From positions 31,916 to 95,915 of the forward strand of contig JANQGC010000045.1 in assembly GCA_028277515.1 (NCBI GenBank): a stretch of 64,000 bases of DNA. Reading direction: 5' to 3'. Source of the DNA: Anaerolineae bacterium. GTDB lineage: Bacteria; Chloroflexota; Anaerolineae; Promineifilales; Promineifilaceae. The translations under genes were made by a program, and so were the position numbers. The notes under the pieces were generated by a model that saw only the letters and a list, made by a program, of their open reading frames with translations, was not told where the DNA came from and made no database searches. Position 1 is the first letter of the stretch. Each line of letters opens with the position of its first letter. This document shows, in pieces, positions 8,699-17,149 of this stretch.

Positions 8699-10747
8699 TT
8701 AGACCGGAACCATATCAAGCAAACTCTCCTTGTTTGAGAAACGATGCATTAACAGTCCCTCAATCTGGGAGAGAACTTGTTCATTACTAAAACCGGTTCC
8801 GCTGATTGCGCCCGCGGGACAAGCAGCCACACACGTGCCACAGCCCTGGCACAGCGCGTGGTTGATTTCCGATACCATTGTGTCTTCGTGGAAAAGTATG
8901 GCATTAAAGGGGCAAAGATCGTTACAAATCCGGCATCCGGAACAATGTTCGGCATCAACAGTTGCCCGGATCGGCTCCAACTCAATTTCTCCCTTATTGA
9001 TCCGGCCGAGCACCCTCGCTGCGGCTGCTGCGCCTTGAGCAACGCTTGCTGGAATATCCTTTGGCCCTTGGACAGCCCCGGCGATAAAAATTCCTTCGGT
9101 CATCGTGGCCACAGGATCTAACTTGGGATGTCTTTCCGTGACCCAACCGGCAGCGCTGCATGCAATTCCGAATTTATGGGCCACTTCCCTGGCGTCTGCT
9201 CGCGGCTGCAACCCGGAAGCTAAGATCACCATATCAACGGGGATGCGCCGCTGCTTGCTAGCTAAAGTATCTTCAATCTGAATGATTAGTTTGCCTTCTT
9301 CCCCAGGTTTTCGAGCGGCATCTGTGACTTCAGCGACACGGCCGCGAACAAAAAGCACCCCTTCATCAAGCACGCGCTGATAAAATTCGTCATAATCCTT
9401 GAAGGCCGTACGCATATCAATGTAGTAGTTATAAACCTCTGCTCCTGTGCGTTCTTTGACCAAATGAGCGAACTTCAGGCTGGACATACAGCAGATGACA
9501 GAACAATAATTATTGTAATTGCGGTCCCTGCTGCCTACACAGTGTATGATTGCCACGGATTCTGGCGTTGTAACGCCATCACGAAGAACGATTTCGCCAT
9601 CTGTAGGCCCTGAAGCGTTAGAGAGCCTTTCAAACTCAATACTCGTAAACACATTAGCCAGGCGGCCATATCCATATTGAGCGATCCTTCTGGCGTCAAA
9701 CAGATCAAACCCTGTTGCGAGAATAATATTTCCAACATTAATGATGAGAAATTCTTCCTCCTGGTCAAACTTAATCGCGTCAGTCGGACACAATTTTTCA
9801 CAGGCCCGGCACTTGCCGTTGTGAAAATAGATGCATGATTGTGTATCTATCACCGGATACTTAGGCACCGCCTGTGGAAACGGCGTATAAACCGCCTTTC
9901 GATAGCCAAGACCTGCCTCGAATACTTCGTCAATGACCTTCTTAGGACACTTCTCCCAACAGATACCACAGCCCGTACAGAGTTCCGTATCAACATAGCG
10001 CGGCTTTTTGCGAATCGAAACAGTAAAATTTCCCACATAACCATCAACTCTCTCTACTTCAGACCAGGTTAATAGTTCAATATTAGGATGTTCCCCTGCT
10101 TCTACCATTCGTGGTGTCAGAATACAGGCAGCACAATCTAATGTCGGAAATGTTTTGTCAAATTGGGCCATATGGCCGCCAATAGATGGTTCACGCTCTA
10201 CCAGGTAAACTTGGCTTCCGGCATTGGCAATCTCCAAAGCGGCCTGGATTCCGGCGATGCCCCCACCCACCACCAAAGTAGCGGGATGGATTGGGACATG
10301 TAGTGGTTCAAGCGGTTCATTCTCGATCACCCGTTCAACGCCACCGGCCAGCAGTGCCTTCGCTTTTTCTGTGGCCATTTTTTTATCCGTATGTACCCAG
10401 GAAACTTGCTCCCTAACCGAGACCAATTCAGATAAATAAGGATTTAAACCGGCTCGCCCACAGGCGTTGCGAAAAGTTTGTTCGTGCAGGTGAGGGGAAC
10501 AGGCGGCGATAACAATCCGGGTAAGACCCTTTTCTTTTATGTCATTCTCGATCAGTTCCTGGCCCAGACTTGAACACATGAATTTATAATCACGGGCGAC
10601 TACAACCCCCTCATCAGAAAGTTTCTCTCCTGCCCATTCTGCCACATCCTTGACATCGACAACAGAGGAAATATTCGTCCCGCAGTGACATACATAAACA
10701 CCAACTCTTTCTTTTTCCACATGTGGAGGTTTGTTTTCAGCGCTCAT
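8699..10747 (-). CDS. hdrA: Heterodisulfide reductase subunit A (electron-bifurcating flavoprotein)
   Basis: 682 aa, the flavin-bifurcating core of Hdr complexes. In order: N-terminal HdrA cysteine region (GVYVCHCGTNI), FAD-binding GGGIAGIQAALEIANAG near residue 160 with VEREPSIGGHM and a TLDCAACILTPRM cysteine motif, an inserted ferredoxin domain (CTGCGICWEKCPKK, then CRACEKLCPTDAI), the second half of the thioredoxin-reductase-like flavin domain, and a C-terminal ferredoxin domain (CSGCRICNDLCPF and CQGCGTCVAACPAG). Length and clusters match full HdrA. Start overlaps the hdrB stop as ATGA. In a bacterium without methanogenesis the natural disulfide is unknown. Confidence 0.94.
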   Translation of the reverse strand: MSAENKPPHVEKERVGVYVCHCGTNISSVVDVKDVAEWAGEKLSDEGVVVARDYKFMCSSLGQELIENDIKEKGLTRIVIAACSPHLHEQTFRNACGRAGLNPYLSELVSVREQVSWVHTDKKMATEKAKALLAGGVERVIENEPLEPLHVPIHPATLVVGGGIAGIQAALEIANAGSQVYLVEREPSIGGHMAQFDKTFPTLDCAACILTPRMVEAGEHPNIELLTWSEVERVDGYVGNFTVSIRKKPRYVDTELCTGCGICWEKCPKKVIDEVFEAGLGYRKAVYTPFPQAVPKYPVIDTQSCIYFHNGKCRACEKLCPTDAIKFDQEEEFLIINVGNIILATGFDLFDARRIAQYGYGRLANVFTSIEFERLSNASGPTDGEIVLRDGVTTPESVAIIHCVGSRDRNYNNYCSVICCMSSLKFAHLVKERTGAEVYNYYIDMRTAFKDYDEFYQRVLDEGVLFVRGRVAEVTDAARKPGEEGKLIIQIEDTLASKQRRIPVDMVILASGLQPRADAREVAHKFGIACSAAGWVTERHPKLDPVATMTEGIFIAGAVQGPKDIPASVAQGAAAAARVLGRINKGEIELEPIRATVDAEHCSGCRICNDLCPFNAILFHEDTMVSEINHALCQGCGTCVAACPAGAISGTGFSNEQVLSQIEGLLMHRFSNKESLLDMVPV

Positions 10748-11733
10748 TTACCATCCTCCTCCGGCATGCGCGGCATAGGTAGACCCTCCTGCTTTTTACG
10801 CCTGCGCGATCGTTTTTTGGGCTGCGCATCTTCGACCGGTACTTCAACACCAATCTTGGTTAAGGCCACCCGGGCATCAACAAATTCTTTTCCGATTCCC
10901 AACTCCTCTGCTTCATGACCAAAAGCAAGCCCCATTAGTTGTGTGAAATATAGCACCGGCATATGGTAATTTGTCTTAAAATACCGGTTGGTATCCGTTT
11001 GATAAGCGTCTAAATTGAGCTGGCACATTGGACAAAGGGTGACCATTAAATCGGCTTCAAATTGATCGGCAGCACTGATTAACCGGCGAATTAACTCATA
11101 CGCGACTTCTGGACTAATTTGGGTCATATGGCCGCTACAGCAGTGTGTTTTTTGCGGAAAATAGATGACTTCTGCCCCTAACGCCTTAAGCAAATCATCT
11201 AATGCGGTTGGATATTCGGAGTGCCCATAGCGATTGTCCGGGTCCGGTCTAACGATCATACATCCGTAATAAGGAGCGATTCGCAATCCAGTCAGCGGCC
11301 GAACGACCTTTTCGCGAATGGTTTCTAATCCCACATCATTAAAAATGATGTCAAGAAGGTGCCTGATTTCCAGAGAGCCAGGAGTATAGTGCAGTCCTCC
11401 CGCACCCAGTGCCTCATTAACTTGAGACTCCAGTTTTTGACTGTGTCGCATGTGGGATTCAGTCTTTACCAGGTTTAAATAACAGGCACTACAGCCGGCA
11501 ACTAAGGTATATGATCCATCAATCTGTTGTTCGGCTAAGGCCAGGTTCCTGCCAACTAAAGCGTGAGACGGAACCCGGTAAACCGACTTATATTCTGTTG
11601 CCCCACAGCAATTCCAGTCTTCTATTTCTTCCAATACCAGGTTGATATCTTCACGGATTACCATGGTTGAGTCAAGATAGGCTCGCGCATTTTTTTGCAA
11701 GGAACAGCCTGGATAAAAAAGATATTTATTCAT
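10744..11733 (-). CDS. hdrB: Heterodisulfide reductase subunit B
   Basis: 329 aa. HdrB holds the non-cubane [4Fe-4S] sites that reduce a disulfide. Two CCG-type cysteine domains are visible: FYPGCSLQKNAR..WNCCGATEY in the first half and YYGCMIVRP..THCCSGHM, then LCPMCQLNLD in the second. The C-terminus carries a short basic tail (KKRSRRRKKQEG). It has ATGA overlaps with both hdrC upstream and hdrA downstream. The presence of both CCG motifs argues for a functional disulfide-reducing subunit rather than an electron-transfer relic; the substrate is not shown by sequence. Confidence 0.93.
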   Translation of the reverse strand: MNKYLFYPGCSLQKNARAYLDSTMVIREDINLVLEEIEDWNCCGATEYKSVYRVPSHALVGRNLALAEQQIDGSYTLVAGCSACYLNLVKTESHMRHSQKLESQVNEALGAGGLHYTPGSLEIRHLLDIIFNDVGLETIREKVVRPLTGLRIAPYYGCMIVRPDPDNRYGHSEYPTALDDLLKALGAEVIYFPQKTHCCSGHMTQISPEVAYELIRRLISAADQFEADLMVTLCPMCQLNLDAYQTDTNRYFKTNYHMPVLYFTQLMGLAFGHEAEELGIGKEFVDARVALTKIGVEVPVEDAQPKKRSRRRKKQEGLPMPRMPEEDGK

Positions 11734-12338
11734 GCAGTTGCCTCCTTGTGGACCCCGTCTGAAGCTTGTTCGATTTCTTTCGCTTTGTTCAAGATGGCCT
11801 GGAGCTGATCAATATTATCAATACGCTGCGGCGTTAGATCGAGCCTTTCACGGGACCACATACCCAATCCTAAGGTCGCCATGCGAAACAGCTCGGCTGG
11901 ACTATGTTGCAAGAAATTCCGTGTGGCTAAACCGAATTCAAAGCTGCGGCCGTAATTCTCTACATTGTGAACAAAACTTTGTGAAAGCTCAGCCCCTTCT
12001 CGCTCCTTGAATTTTCCAGCCTTGATAGCCATACTCTTTAACGTATACATGATCCCAGGAATCGCCACCTCTTGAGGACAGCGCACGGCGCAAAAATAAC
12101 AGGAGACACAATACCATGGTGTGGTACTGCTGAGCACCTCTTCTTTCATATTGGCTCGGATCATGGCGAAGAGCTGCCTCGGACTATGCTGCATGTCCTC
12201 TCCGGATGGGCAGGACCCGGCACATGTTCCACATTGAATACACATTTGTAACCGGGAATCACCCGGCGTTGCCAAAACGACCTCTTCAAAAAAGTTGGCT
12301 GGCTCCCTAATAGAGTATTGCTGAGTTCCTGAGGACAA
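11730..12338 (-). CDS. hdrC: Heterodisulfide reductase subunit C
   Basis: 202 aa. Two [4Fe-4S] ferredoxin motifs, CIQCGTCAGSCPSGEDM (near residue 33) and CVSCYFCAVRCPQ (near residue 78), carry electrons from HdrA to HdrB. The start is TTG (12338): GGGAGGTG lies 6 nt upstream and no in-frame ATG fits better. First gene of an eight-gene operon running to 4664, with short gaps or ATGA overlaps throughout. The 350-nt region upstream contains a terminator hairpin, a structured RNA candidate and a promoter with a CRP-like palindrome, listed separately. Confidence 0.93.
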   Translation of the reverse strand: MSSGTQQYSIREPANFFEEVVLATPGDSRLQMCIQCGTCAGSCPSGEDMQHSPRQLFAMIRANMKEEVLSSTTPWYCVSCYFCAVRCPQEVAIPGIMYTLKSMAIKAGKFKEREGAELSQSFVHNVENYGRSFEFGLATRNFLQHSPAELFRMATLGLGMWSRERLDLTPQRIDNIDQLQAILNKAKEIEQASDGVHKEATA

Positions 12339-12393
12339 AACTCACCTCCCTTTATGACTTAACCAAAAGGGCTAAAGCCATATCATCACAGCA

Positions 12394-12428
12394 GGAAAAC
12401 AAATGCCCCAACCTAAATTGGATGGGGC
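12394..12428 (-). terminator. Rho-independent terminator / possible attenuator before hdrC
   Basis: GCCCCA (12405-12410) pairs with TGGGGC (12423-12428), and CC/GG pairs extend the stem inside around a TAAATT loop. On the minus strand the stem is followed by ATTTGTTTT. It lies 55 nt before the hdrC start. It may simply end the upstream fusion gene, but because a promoter candidate lies upstream of it (12599-12628) it could also attenuate hdr-mvh transcription. Confidence 0.6.
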
Positions 12429-12462
12429 GTTTCGATATATTTGATTATCTTATTGTTTAACG

Positions 12463-12546
12463 GCAAGGTAACAAGAATTGTCCATTCCGAACCAATTATC
12501 AGTCCGAGATTCGAACCATGGCTTTTCATGATTAGCCTTACCTTGC
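12463..12546 (-). ncRNA. Structured leader RNA candidate, unassigned
   Basis: A closing 9-bp perfect stem (GCAAGGTAA 12463-12471 with TTACCTTGC 12538-12546) encloses about 66 nt. Inside are a GGCT/AGCC hairpin (12520-12523 with 12534-12537), an AATTG/CAATT hairpin (12476-12480 with 12493-12497) and two copies of GGTTCG on the minus strand. Followed 35 nt later by the terminator at 12394-12428, then hdrC: an aptamer-terminator-gene order. It does not match a riboswitch class I can recognise, and the T-arm-like GGTTCGAATC is in the wrong place for a tRNA. Confidence 0.4.
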
Positions 12547-12598
12547 GGCCACCGATCTATAGAAACCAAATTTGCAGTAAAAACTACAAACAGACGCA

Positions 12599-12657
12599 GA
12601 TATAGCTACTTTATGTTACCAATTTCAAAGGGTAAACAACAAGTGACATTTGTCACA
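12599..12657 (-). promoter_or_regulatory. Promoter candidate with CRP/FNR-family palindrome for the hdr-mvh operon
   Basis: On the minus strand TTGAAA (12628-12623) and TATATC (12604-12599) are 18 nt apart. Upstream, GTGACATTTGTCAC (12643-12656) is a near-perfect palindrome with CRP-type spacing (GTGA-N6-TCAC), flanked as AGTGA-N6-TCACA. Its centre is about 57 nt upstream of the expected transcription start, close to a class I activator position. The site, the boxes and the spacing are seen in the sequence; regulation by a CRP/FNR protein is inference. Confidence 0.5.
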
Positions 12658-12690
12658 ATCAATCGTGACTTTGATCATGTTCGCTATGAC

Positions 12691-14910
12691 TTACTCATGG
12701 CCATAACGAAATATTTGTCCAGCCTCCAACGAAACTGGCTCATCAACAAGGATGAACGTGATATCATTGAACTCATCCAGGAGCGTCAGTTGGATATAAT
12801 GCTCACCAGGAGCCAGTTCATGCTCAAAATAAAATGGGGTTGAACCTGTGGATAAGAGATCCGAAGTTTCAAAAACCTCCTGGTGAATCAACTTATCGTC
12901 TATGGCCAGCGTTAATTCTAACTGGGGACCCAAGATCGAACTCAAGTAATTTGATCGGCCGGGTGCTTCACCTAGATCGGCGACAATGGCCTGGGTCATT
13001 GCCGGAGGATCGGGATATCTTGTAAATGGTAGAGCGGTGAGTAAAACCTGCAGAACCATGATTAAGGCTAGAAGGGCAAAAGCCATTAAATAATTTCGCC
13101 AGTTAATGTCCTTTAATATTCGCCTTTGTTCTAAATTAGCCTCTTCAACATCGAGCGATTTTGATGTTTTAGAGGATAAACTGAAAACGTTGGAAAAATC
13201 ATCAGGCGGAACCCAATGAGCAAGAATTGGCTCATTGGCATATGGCCTTCGCAAACGAGGAACTCTTTCCCGAACCAGGCGCTGTTCTGTCCATAAGTTA
13301 CCTTCCCTGTTATTACAATCATCTGCCGGACAGCCAACTACCTGAACATCATTCGCACCGGCTTTTAAGGTATTTCCTAACAAATCAGGTGGTAAAGTGC
13401 CTACACAGGGCAAAGTGATCACTTCGACGGCCGTTCCCCCAACGCTGTCAATCGAATGATCCAAATAAGGTGCCGCTCCATGAGCAGCGTGTCTCTCACA
13501 AGTAAAGACAATGCTAAACTGTTCATTGATCGACCGTGCTTTAGCCTGTTCAACCTTATAGGAAACCTCTCGCCACAAATGTTCGGGGGGCACTTCTCCC
13601 AATGTGACCGCAACCACATCGCAAGACCCAACACAAATACCACAGGAAACGCATAAATCAGGATTTGCCACAGCGACAAATTTGTGCCTTTTGCCATCTG
13701 TACGCTCCACCATCTCAATTGCTATATAAGGGCAATCGACAGCACAAAGTGTGCAACCGGTACAACGTTCTTGAATGATTCTTACCTTTGGCTGTTCATT
13801 ATTGGTAACGGAAGCGTCCGGCTTTGCTCGACGGTTAAACTTCAACCATGGTAATACGGTAGAAATAAGAATGATAACAACCAGGCTTCCCCAAAGCATC
13901 CTACTAAAGACCGGATTGCCGCTGGCCGGAAGATAAAACAGAAATAAGGGATCAATCGTTACCGGACCGGGTAATTGTTCCAGGTTACCTTGGGGCAGCA
14001 TCCCAACCGGAAATAATAATCCCACAAGAAGAACAACGATGGCTACACCCACCGTCCAATATGCAGGAGGTAACCATTTCGGCCGGTTGAGGCGTTTGAT
14101 ATGCAGCCAGAAGAATACCGCCGCAATGAAAAACATCAAGAGGTGAATGCCAAAAACAGATAAAAATAAGGGCCAGCTAATGCCCGATATGTCAGCTTTG
14201 GTAATCAAGGCCATATAGGAAGCGGCAAAGGGGGTGAGGGTTTGTAAAAAATTGACGAAACTATCGTTGATTAGTTGTGCGCGTTGGTCCCAAATCAACC
14301 AATAACCTGTGACGCCGGCGAACCAGAGCACGATCGTCATCACAATTCCCGTCACCCAGGCCAACCATCGAGAACCCCGGAAACGTTCCATAAATAAGAT
14401 CCGGTAGGCATGAAGTAAGGTTGTGATGATCAAGGCACCTGATGCATAACGATGGATAGCGCGAATCGTTCTGGCAATAAATGGACCCTCAATTCGGGCC
14501 AGAACATCATTGTAAGAAGCATCAAATCCGTATTTGTAAAATAAGTAAAGATAGAACCCTGTCAATCCAATGATAATCAATAAAAGGGTAGCGATCGTTC
14601 CTGTATGGTAAAAAGGATTTAATTGATCGGAACCAATCAGTCTATTAGCCGGTCGTTCAATCCAGAGGGCGATTCTTTCCAAATATTGTAACCATCGGCC
14701 TCTTTTTGGAACCCAGTGCTGAAGAGTCGCCGGGAATTGTTCAACCCCGCCTTCCAACTGATCCCAGCGTAAATGTAAATCGTGGTCGCTACCTTTCCTG
14801 GCCTTCGACTGCGCGCTTCTAGATTTATCTCTCGGCTGTGATGGGTTTTGGTTCTGAAGATTTTTTCCGGATTTGGAATTTGAGTCGTATTCGTCCATGT
14901 GGACACTCAA
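12691..14910 (-). CDS. Cytochrome b / 2[4Fe-4S] ferredoxin / MvhD-like fusion membrane protein
   Basis: 739 aa from TTG 14910 (735 from ATG 14898; neither has a clear Shine-Dalgarno). Order: polar N-terminus (1-100); cytochrome b6-like N-terminal domain with helices at about 102-125, 150-175, 184-206, 247-272 and bis-His haem ligands H153/H167 and H256/H270 (both HX13H); two more helices (285-302, 338-356); two ferredoxin motifs CTGCTLCAVDCP (383-394) and CVSCGICVGSC (420-430); an MvhD/FlpD-like domain (465-560) with C471, LPCVG (C502), GCPADDC (C527, C532); a last helix (607-628) and an outer beta-like domain. It lacks the Rieske and subunit-IV partners of a bc complex. Its neighbours (hdr-mvh on one side, oxidase on the other) suggest electron exchange between them and the quinone pool; this is inference. 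Confidence 0.85.
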   Translation of the reverse strand: MSVHMDEYDSNSKSGKNLQNQNPSQPRDKSRSAQSKARKGSDHDLHLRWDQLEGGVEQFPATLQHWVPKRGRWLQYLERIALWIERPANRLIGSDQLNPFYHTGTIATLLLIIIGLTGFYLYLFYKYGFDASYNDVLARIEGPFIARTIRAIHRYASGALIITTLLHAYRILFMERFRGSRWLAWVTGIVMTIVLWFAGVTGYWLIWDQRAQLINDSFVNFLQTLTPFAASYMALITKADISGISWPLFLSVFGIHLLMFFIAAVFFWLHIKRLNRPKWLPPAYWTVGVAIVVLLVGLLFPVGMLPQGNLEQLPGPVTIDPLFLFYLPASGNPVFSRMLWGSLVVIILISTVLPWLKFNRRAKPDASVTNNEQPKVRIIQERCTGCTLCAVDCPYIAIEMVERTDGKRHKFVAVANPDLCVSCGICVGSCDVVAVTLGEVPPEHLWREVSYKVEQAKARSINEQFSIVFTCERHAAHGAAPYLDHSIDSVGGTAVEVITLPCVGTLPPDLLGNTLKAGANDVQVVGCPADDCNNREGNLWTEQRLVRERVPRLRRPYANEPILAHWVPPDDFSNVFSLSSKTSKSLDVEEANLEQRRILKDINWRNYLMAFALLALIMVLQVLLTALPFTRYPDPPAMTQAIVADLGEAPGRSNYLSSILGPQLELTLAIDDKLIHQEVFETSDLLSTGSTPFYFEHELAPGEHYIQLTLLDEFNDITFILVDEPVSLEAGQIFRYGHE

Positions 14911-14913
14911 AAC

Positions 14914-14970
14914 AAAAAAACGTGAAACAGCAAAAAAAGCTCTCGCTTTTTATCCTCGTTCCACGTTTTT
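14914..14970 (-). terminator. Terminator of the ba3 oxidase operon
   Basis: Two nested stems: an inner hairpin AAAAAGC-GAGA-GCTTTTTTT (14951 to 14932 on the minus strand) and an outer AAAACGTG.AAC / GTT.CACGTTTT stem (14917-14928 with 14958-14969) followed by a T-run on the minus strand. It lies between the cytochrome c stop and the fusion-protein start, so the fusion gene is probably transcribed mainly on its own. Confidence 0.7.
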
Positions 14971-14989
14971 ATTTAATTTACAAACAGAT

Positions 14990-15415
14990 CTAGTTAAGAG
15001 TCAACATATAAGCAATCAGATCGTTAATCTCACGAGCTTGCAGTTCCTCACCAAAGTTTAGGTACATAACGCCGGGCGTGTAACCTTCAACGATATGGGC
15101 ATCAGGATCGACGATTGATTCTCGCAGATAATCTTCGGCTGAAACGCCTTCTTGATAACTGCCGGCGCGATTGGCTAAGCCGGCGTGGGAAGGGCCAACC
15201 AATACAACATCAGGCTCCAAAGAATGGCAAGTAATACATCCTGGGGCACTTGCCGAACCGATGACGGTTTGATTATACAATTCTTCACCATTTGCTGCGT
15301 CACCTATAGCACCGGAGTCACCACCTTCTGGGGCTTCTTCCCCACCGCCGCCACAAGCAGCCAGCAATAACACCAATACCAAAGTAAAAACTGTAAAAAA
15401 CATTCTTTTGTTCAT
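14990..15415 (-). CDS. Lipoprotein cytochrome c
   Basis: 141 aa. Signal peptide with lipobox LLAAC (Cys near residue 21), then a Gly/Glu-rich linker and a mono-haem class I cytochrome c domain: CITCH (near residue 80) binds haem and Met in GVMYLNF is the likely sixth ligand. It would be anchored outside the membrane next to the oxidase and could feed electrons to the CuA site of subunit II. GGAGG lies about 8 nt before the ATG. Last gene of the oxidase operon, 82 nt after subunit I. Confidence 0.9.
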   Translation of the reverse strand: MNKRMFFTVFTLVLVLLLAACGGGGEEAPEGGDSGAIGDAANGEELYNQTVIGSASAPGCITCHSLEPDVVLVGPSHAGLANRAGSYQEGVSAEDYLRESIVDPDAHIVEGYTPGVMYLNFGEELQAREINDLIAYMLTLN

Positions 15416-15497
15416 AGATTGAACCTCCGAATAAAATATTTAAACAGGGAAACCCTTGAGAATGAGACAATTTGGCTCCCCTAATTTAAAAATTGAC

Positions 15498-17132
15498 TTA
15501 CCAGACTCTGAAGCCCGGCGATGTCGCATTAAGATTTGTAAGCAGATAGTATAACACCGGACCGTAAGCAATGATAATTAAAACGATAGAAATAGCGATC
15601 CAGGGCTTCCAATTATCCAACCATACAGGAACTGGTCCCGGATCCATTGCTTCCGCAACCGGCATTTCTATAGGCTCGCTCAATTTCTTACGTGAAAAAA
15701 CTGTACCAAGCATGACGGCGTAGAAAAGCAATCCACTGATTCCTAAAATTGCTCCGCCAATAGCGGCTTCAATGAGCAAGGGTTGCCAATCCGCTCCAAT
15801 GTAGGCTGCCGAACTTATCAACGTTCTGCGTGGCATGCCAAAATTTAAACCTAGAATGTGTAGACCGTTACTCATTAACAACATGCCGATAAACCAGGTC
15901 CAGGCCTGCCACAAGGCTAACTTAGGGCTCCATAATGGCTTGCCGGTGAGTTTTGGTACTAACCAATAGGCGATGCCAAAAAAGGAGAGGGTGACGGCCG
16001 AGCCAATGGTCAAATGAAAGTGACCCGACACCCAACTTGTATTGTGAACCGCTAAATTAAGATCATAGGAGGCATTAACCAAACCACCAATTCCTCCAAA
16101 CACAAAGAGGATCATTGCCAGGTTTTGGGCCGTGTAAGACGGATCACCCCAAGGCAATTTACGAATCCATCCCAGCAATCCTGTTCCGCCATTGGCTCGC
16201 CCTCCAATTTCTAGAGATGCGACCACAGTAAATGCGGTGAACATGCTAGGTAAGAACAAAGACCAGGTCAAAATTGCATGAATCGTCTTATAACCTGATG
16301 GTACACCCGGGTCGAGGTATTGGTGATGAAGCCCTACCGGTATGGACAAAGCCAAAAACAACCAGAAGACCAGTCGCGCTAGTGATTCACTGAACATCTT
16401 ACCACCGGCTTGTTTTGGAAGCATGGCATACCAGGAAATATAGGCGGGCAGCAGCCAGAAATAAACAAGTGGATGACCAAAGAACCAGAAAAATGTTCTG
16501 GCTAATGTCGAATCGATTCCTTCTACTAATCCCAAAGACCAGGGAATAATTTGAAATAAAATCTCCGCTGCCACACCAAGCGTCGCAATCTGCCACATTA
16601 ACATGGTGATATTCGCAGCTAAGGCAATGAATGGCGTCCTTTCCCCCGAATGTTCCCGGCGCCAGGTGATCAATGTGTGGAAAAAGCCCCATCCGGATAC
16701 CCAGGAACCCACGACTACAAGGGTCAATCCGATGTAAAAGAAAATATTCGCTTCCATTGGCGGATAAAACGTGTAAAGGACTGTTGCCAGATTTCCTAAA
16801 ATAGGGATAGCGGCGCTCACTAAGCCAATGACCATTAGGATGAAACCGAGCCAGTGAAGGCGTGGGAGGGTTAGCTCTTTATTTAAGCTGCGTGGAATGG
16901 CAAAAGTAAAAAATCCAACAATGAAAAAAGTTGTCCATACCAGAGCATTGAGAACGCCATGTAAGGTTAATCCCTGATAATAGCTCCTTATTCCCAGATC
17001 ACTCAAGGTTGGGTATAAGTTGATCCCAACCGATTGTAATTTTTGCAGTGGGCCAAATAGTCCCCCAATGAAAAGGGCAAGCATAGCCACGATTAAATTC
17101 CATGAAGTCAGTTTGTTTTCACGTGCGTACAT
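15498..17132 (-). CDS. Haem-copper oxidase subunit I (ba3-type, family B)
   Basis: 544 aa, 12-13 transmembrane helices. The low-spin haem ligands are His in TLHGVLNALVW and one His of HFHLTIG; the CuB/haem site uses FGHPLVYFWLLPAY (the His-Tyr cross-link pair), LHHQYLDPG and the other HFH histidine. The absence of family-A D-channel motifs and the presence of a separate subunit IIa gene support ba3-type, family B. Reduces O2 to water and pumps protons with electrons from the CuA subunit. Follows subunit II by 17 nt. Indicates respiration of O2, probably at low tension, in an organism that also carries hydrogen-linked Hdr. Confidence 0.93.
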   Translation of the reverse strand: MYARENKLTSWNLIVAMLALFIGGLFGPLQKLQSVGINLYPTLSDLGIRSYYQGLTLHGVLNALVWTTFFIVGFFTFAIPRSLNKELTLPRLHWLGFILMVIGLVSAAIPILGNLATVLYTFYPPMEANIFFYIGLTLVVVGSWVSGWGFFHTLITWRREHSGERTPFIALAANITMLMWQIATLGVAAEILFQIIPWSLGLVEGIDSTLARTFFWFFGHPLVYFWLLPAYISWYAMLPKQAGGKMFSESLARLVFWLFLALSIPVGLHHQYLDPGVPSGYKTIHAILTWSLFLPSMFTAFTVVASLEIGGRANGGTGLLGWIRKLPWGDPSYTAQNLAMILFVFGGIGGLVNASYDLNLAVHNTSWVSGHFHLTIGSAVTLSFFGIAYWLVPKLTGKPLWSPKLALWQAWTWFIGMLLMSNGLHILGLNFGMPRRTLISSAAYIGADWQPLLIEAAIGGAILGISGLLFYAVMLGTVFSRKKLSEPIEMPVAEAMDPGPVPVWLDNWKPWIAISIVLIIIAYGPVLYYLLTNLNATSPGFRVW

Positions 17133-17149
17133 TCAAGTTCCTCCTGGAC

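Noticed and set aside
12462..12548. tRNA-like cloverleaf with GGTTCGAATC on the minus strand
   Set aside because: The T-arm-like motif lies in the middle instead of next to the 3' acceptor strand, its stem does not pair, and no proper anticodon arm forms. Kept only as an unassigned structured leader.
12613..12843. 76-aa plus-strand ORF before and over the fusion gene end
   Set aside because: Partly antisense to the fusion gene and covers the promoter/palindrome region; composition not convincing.
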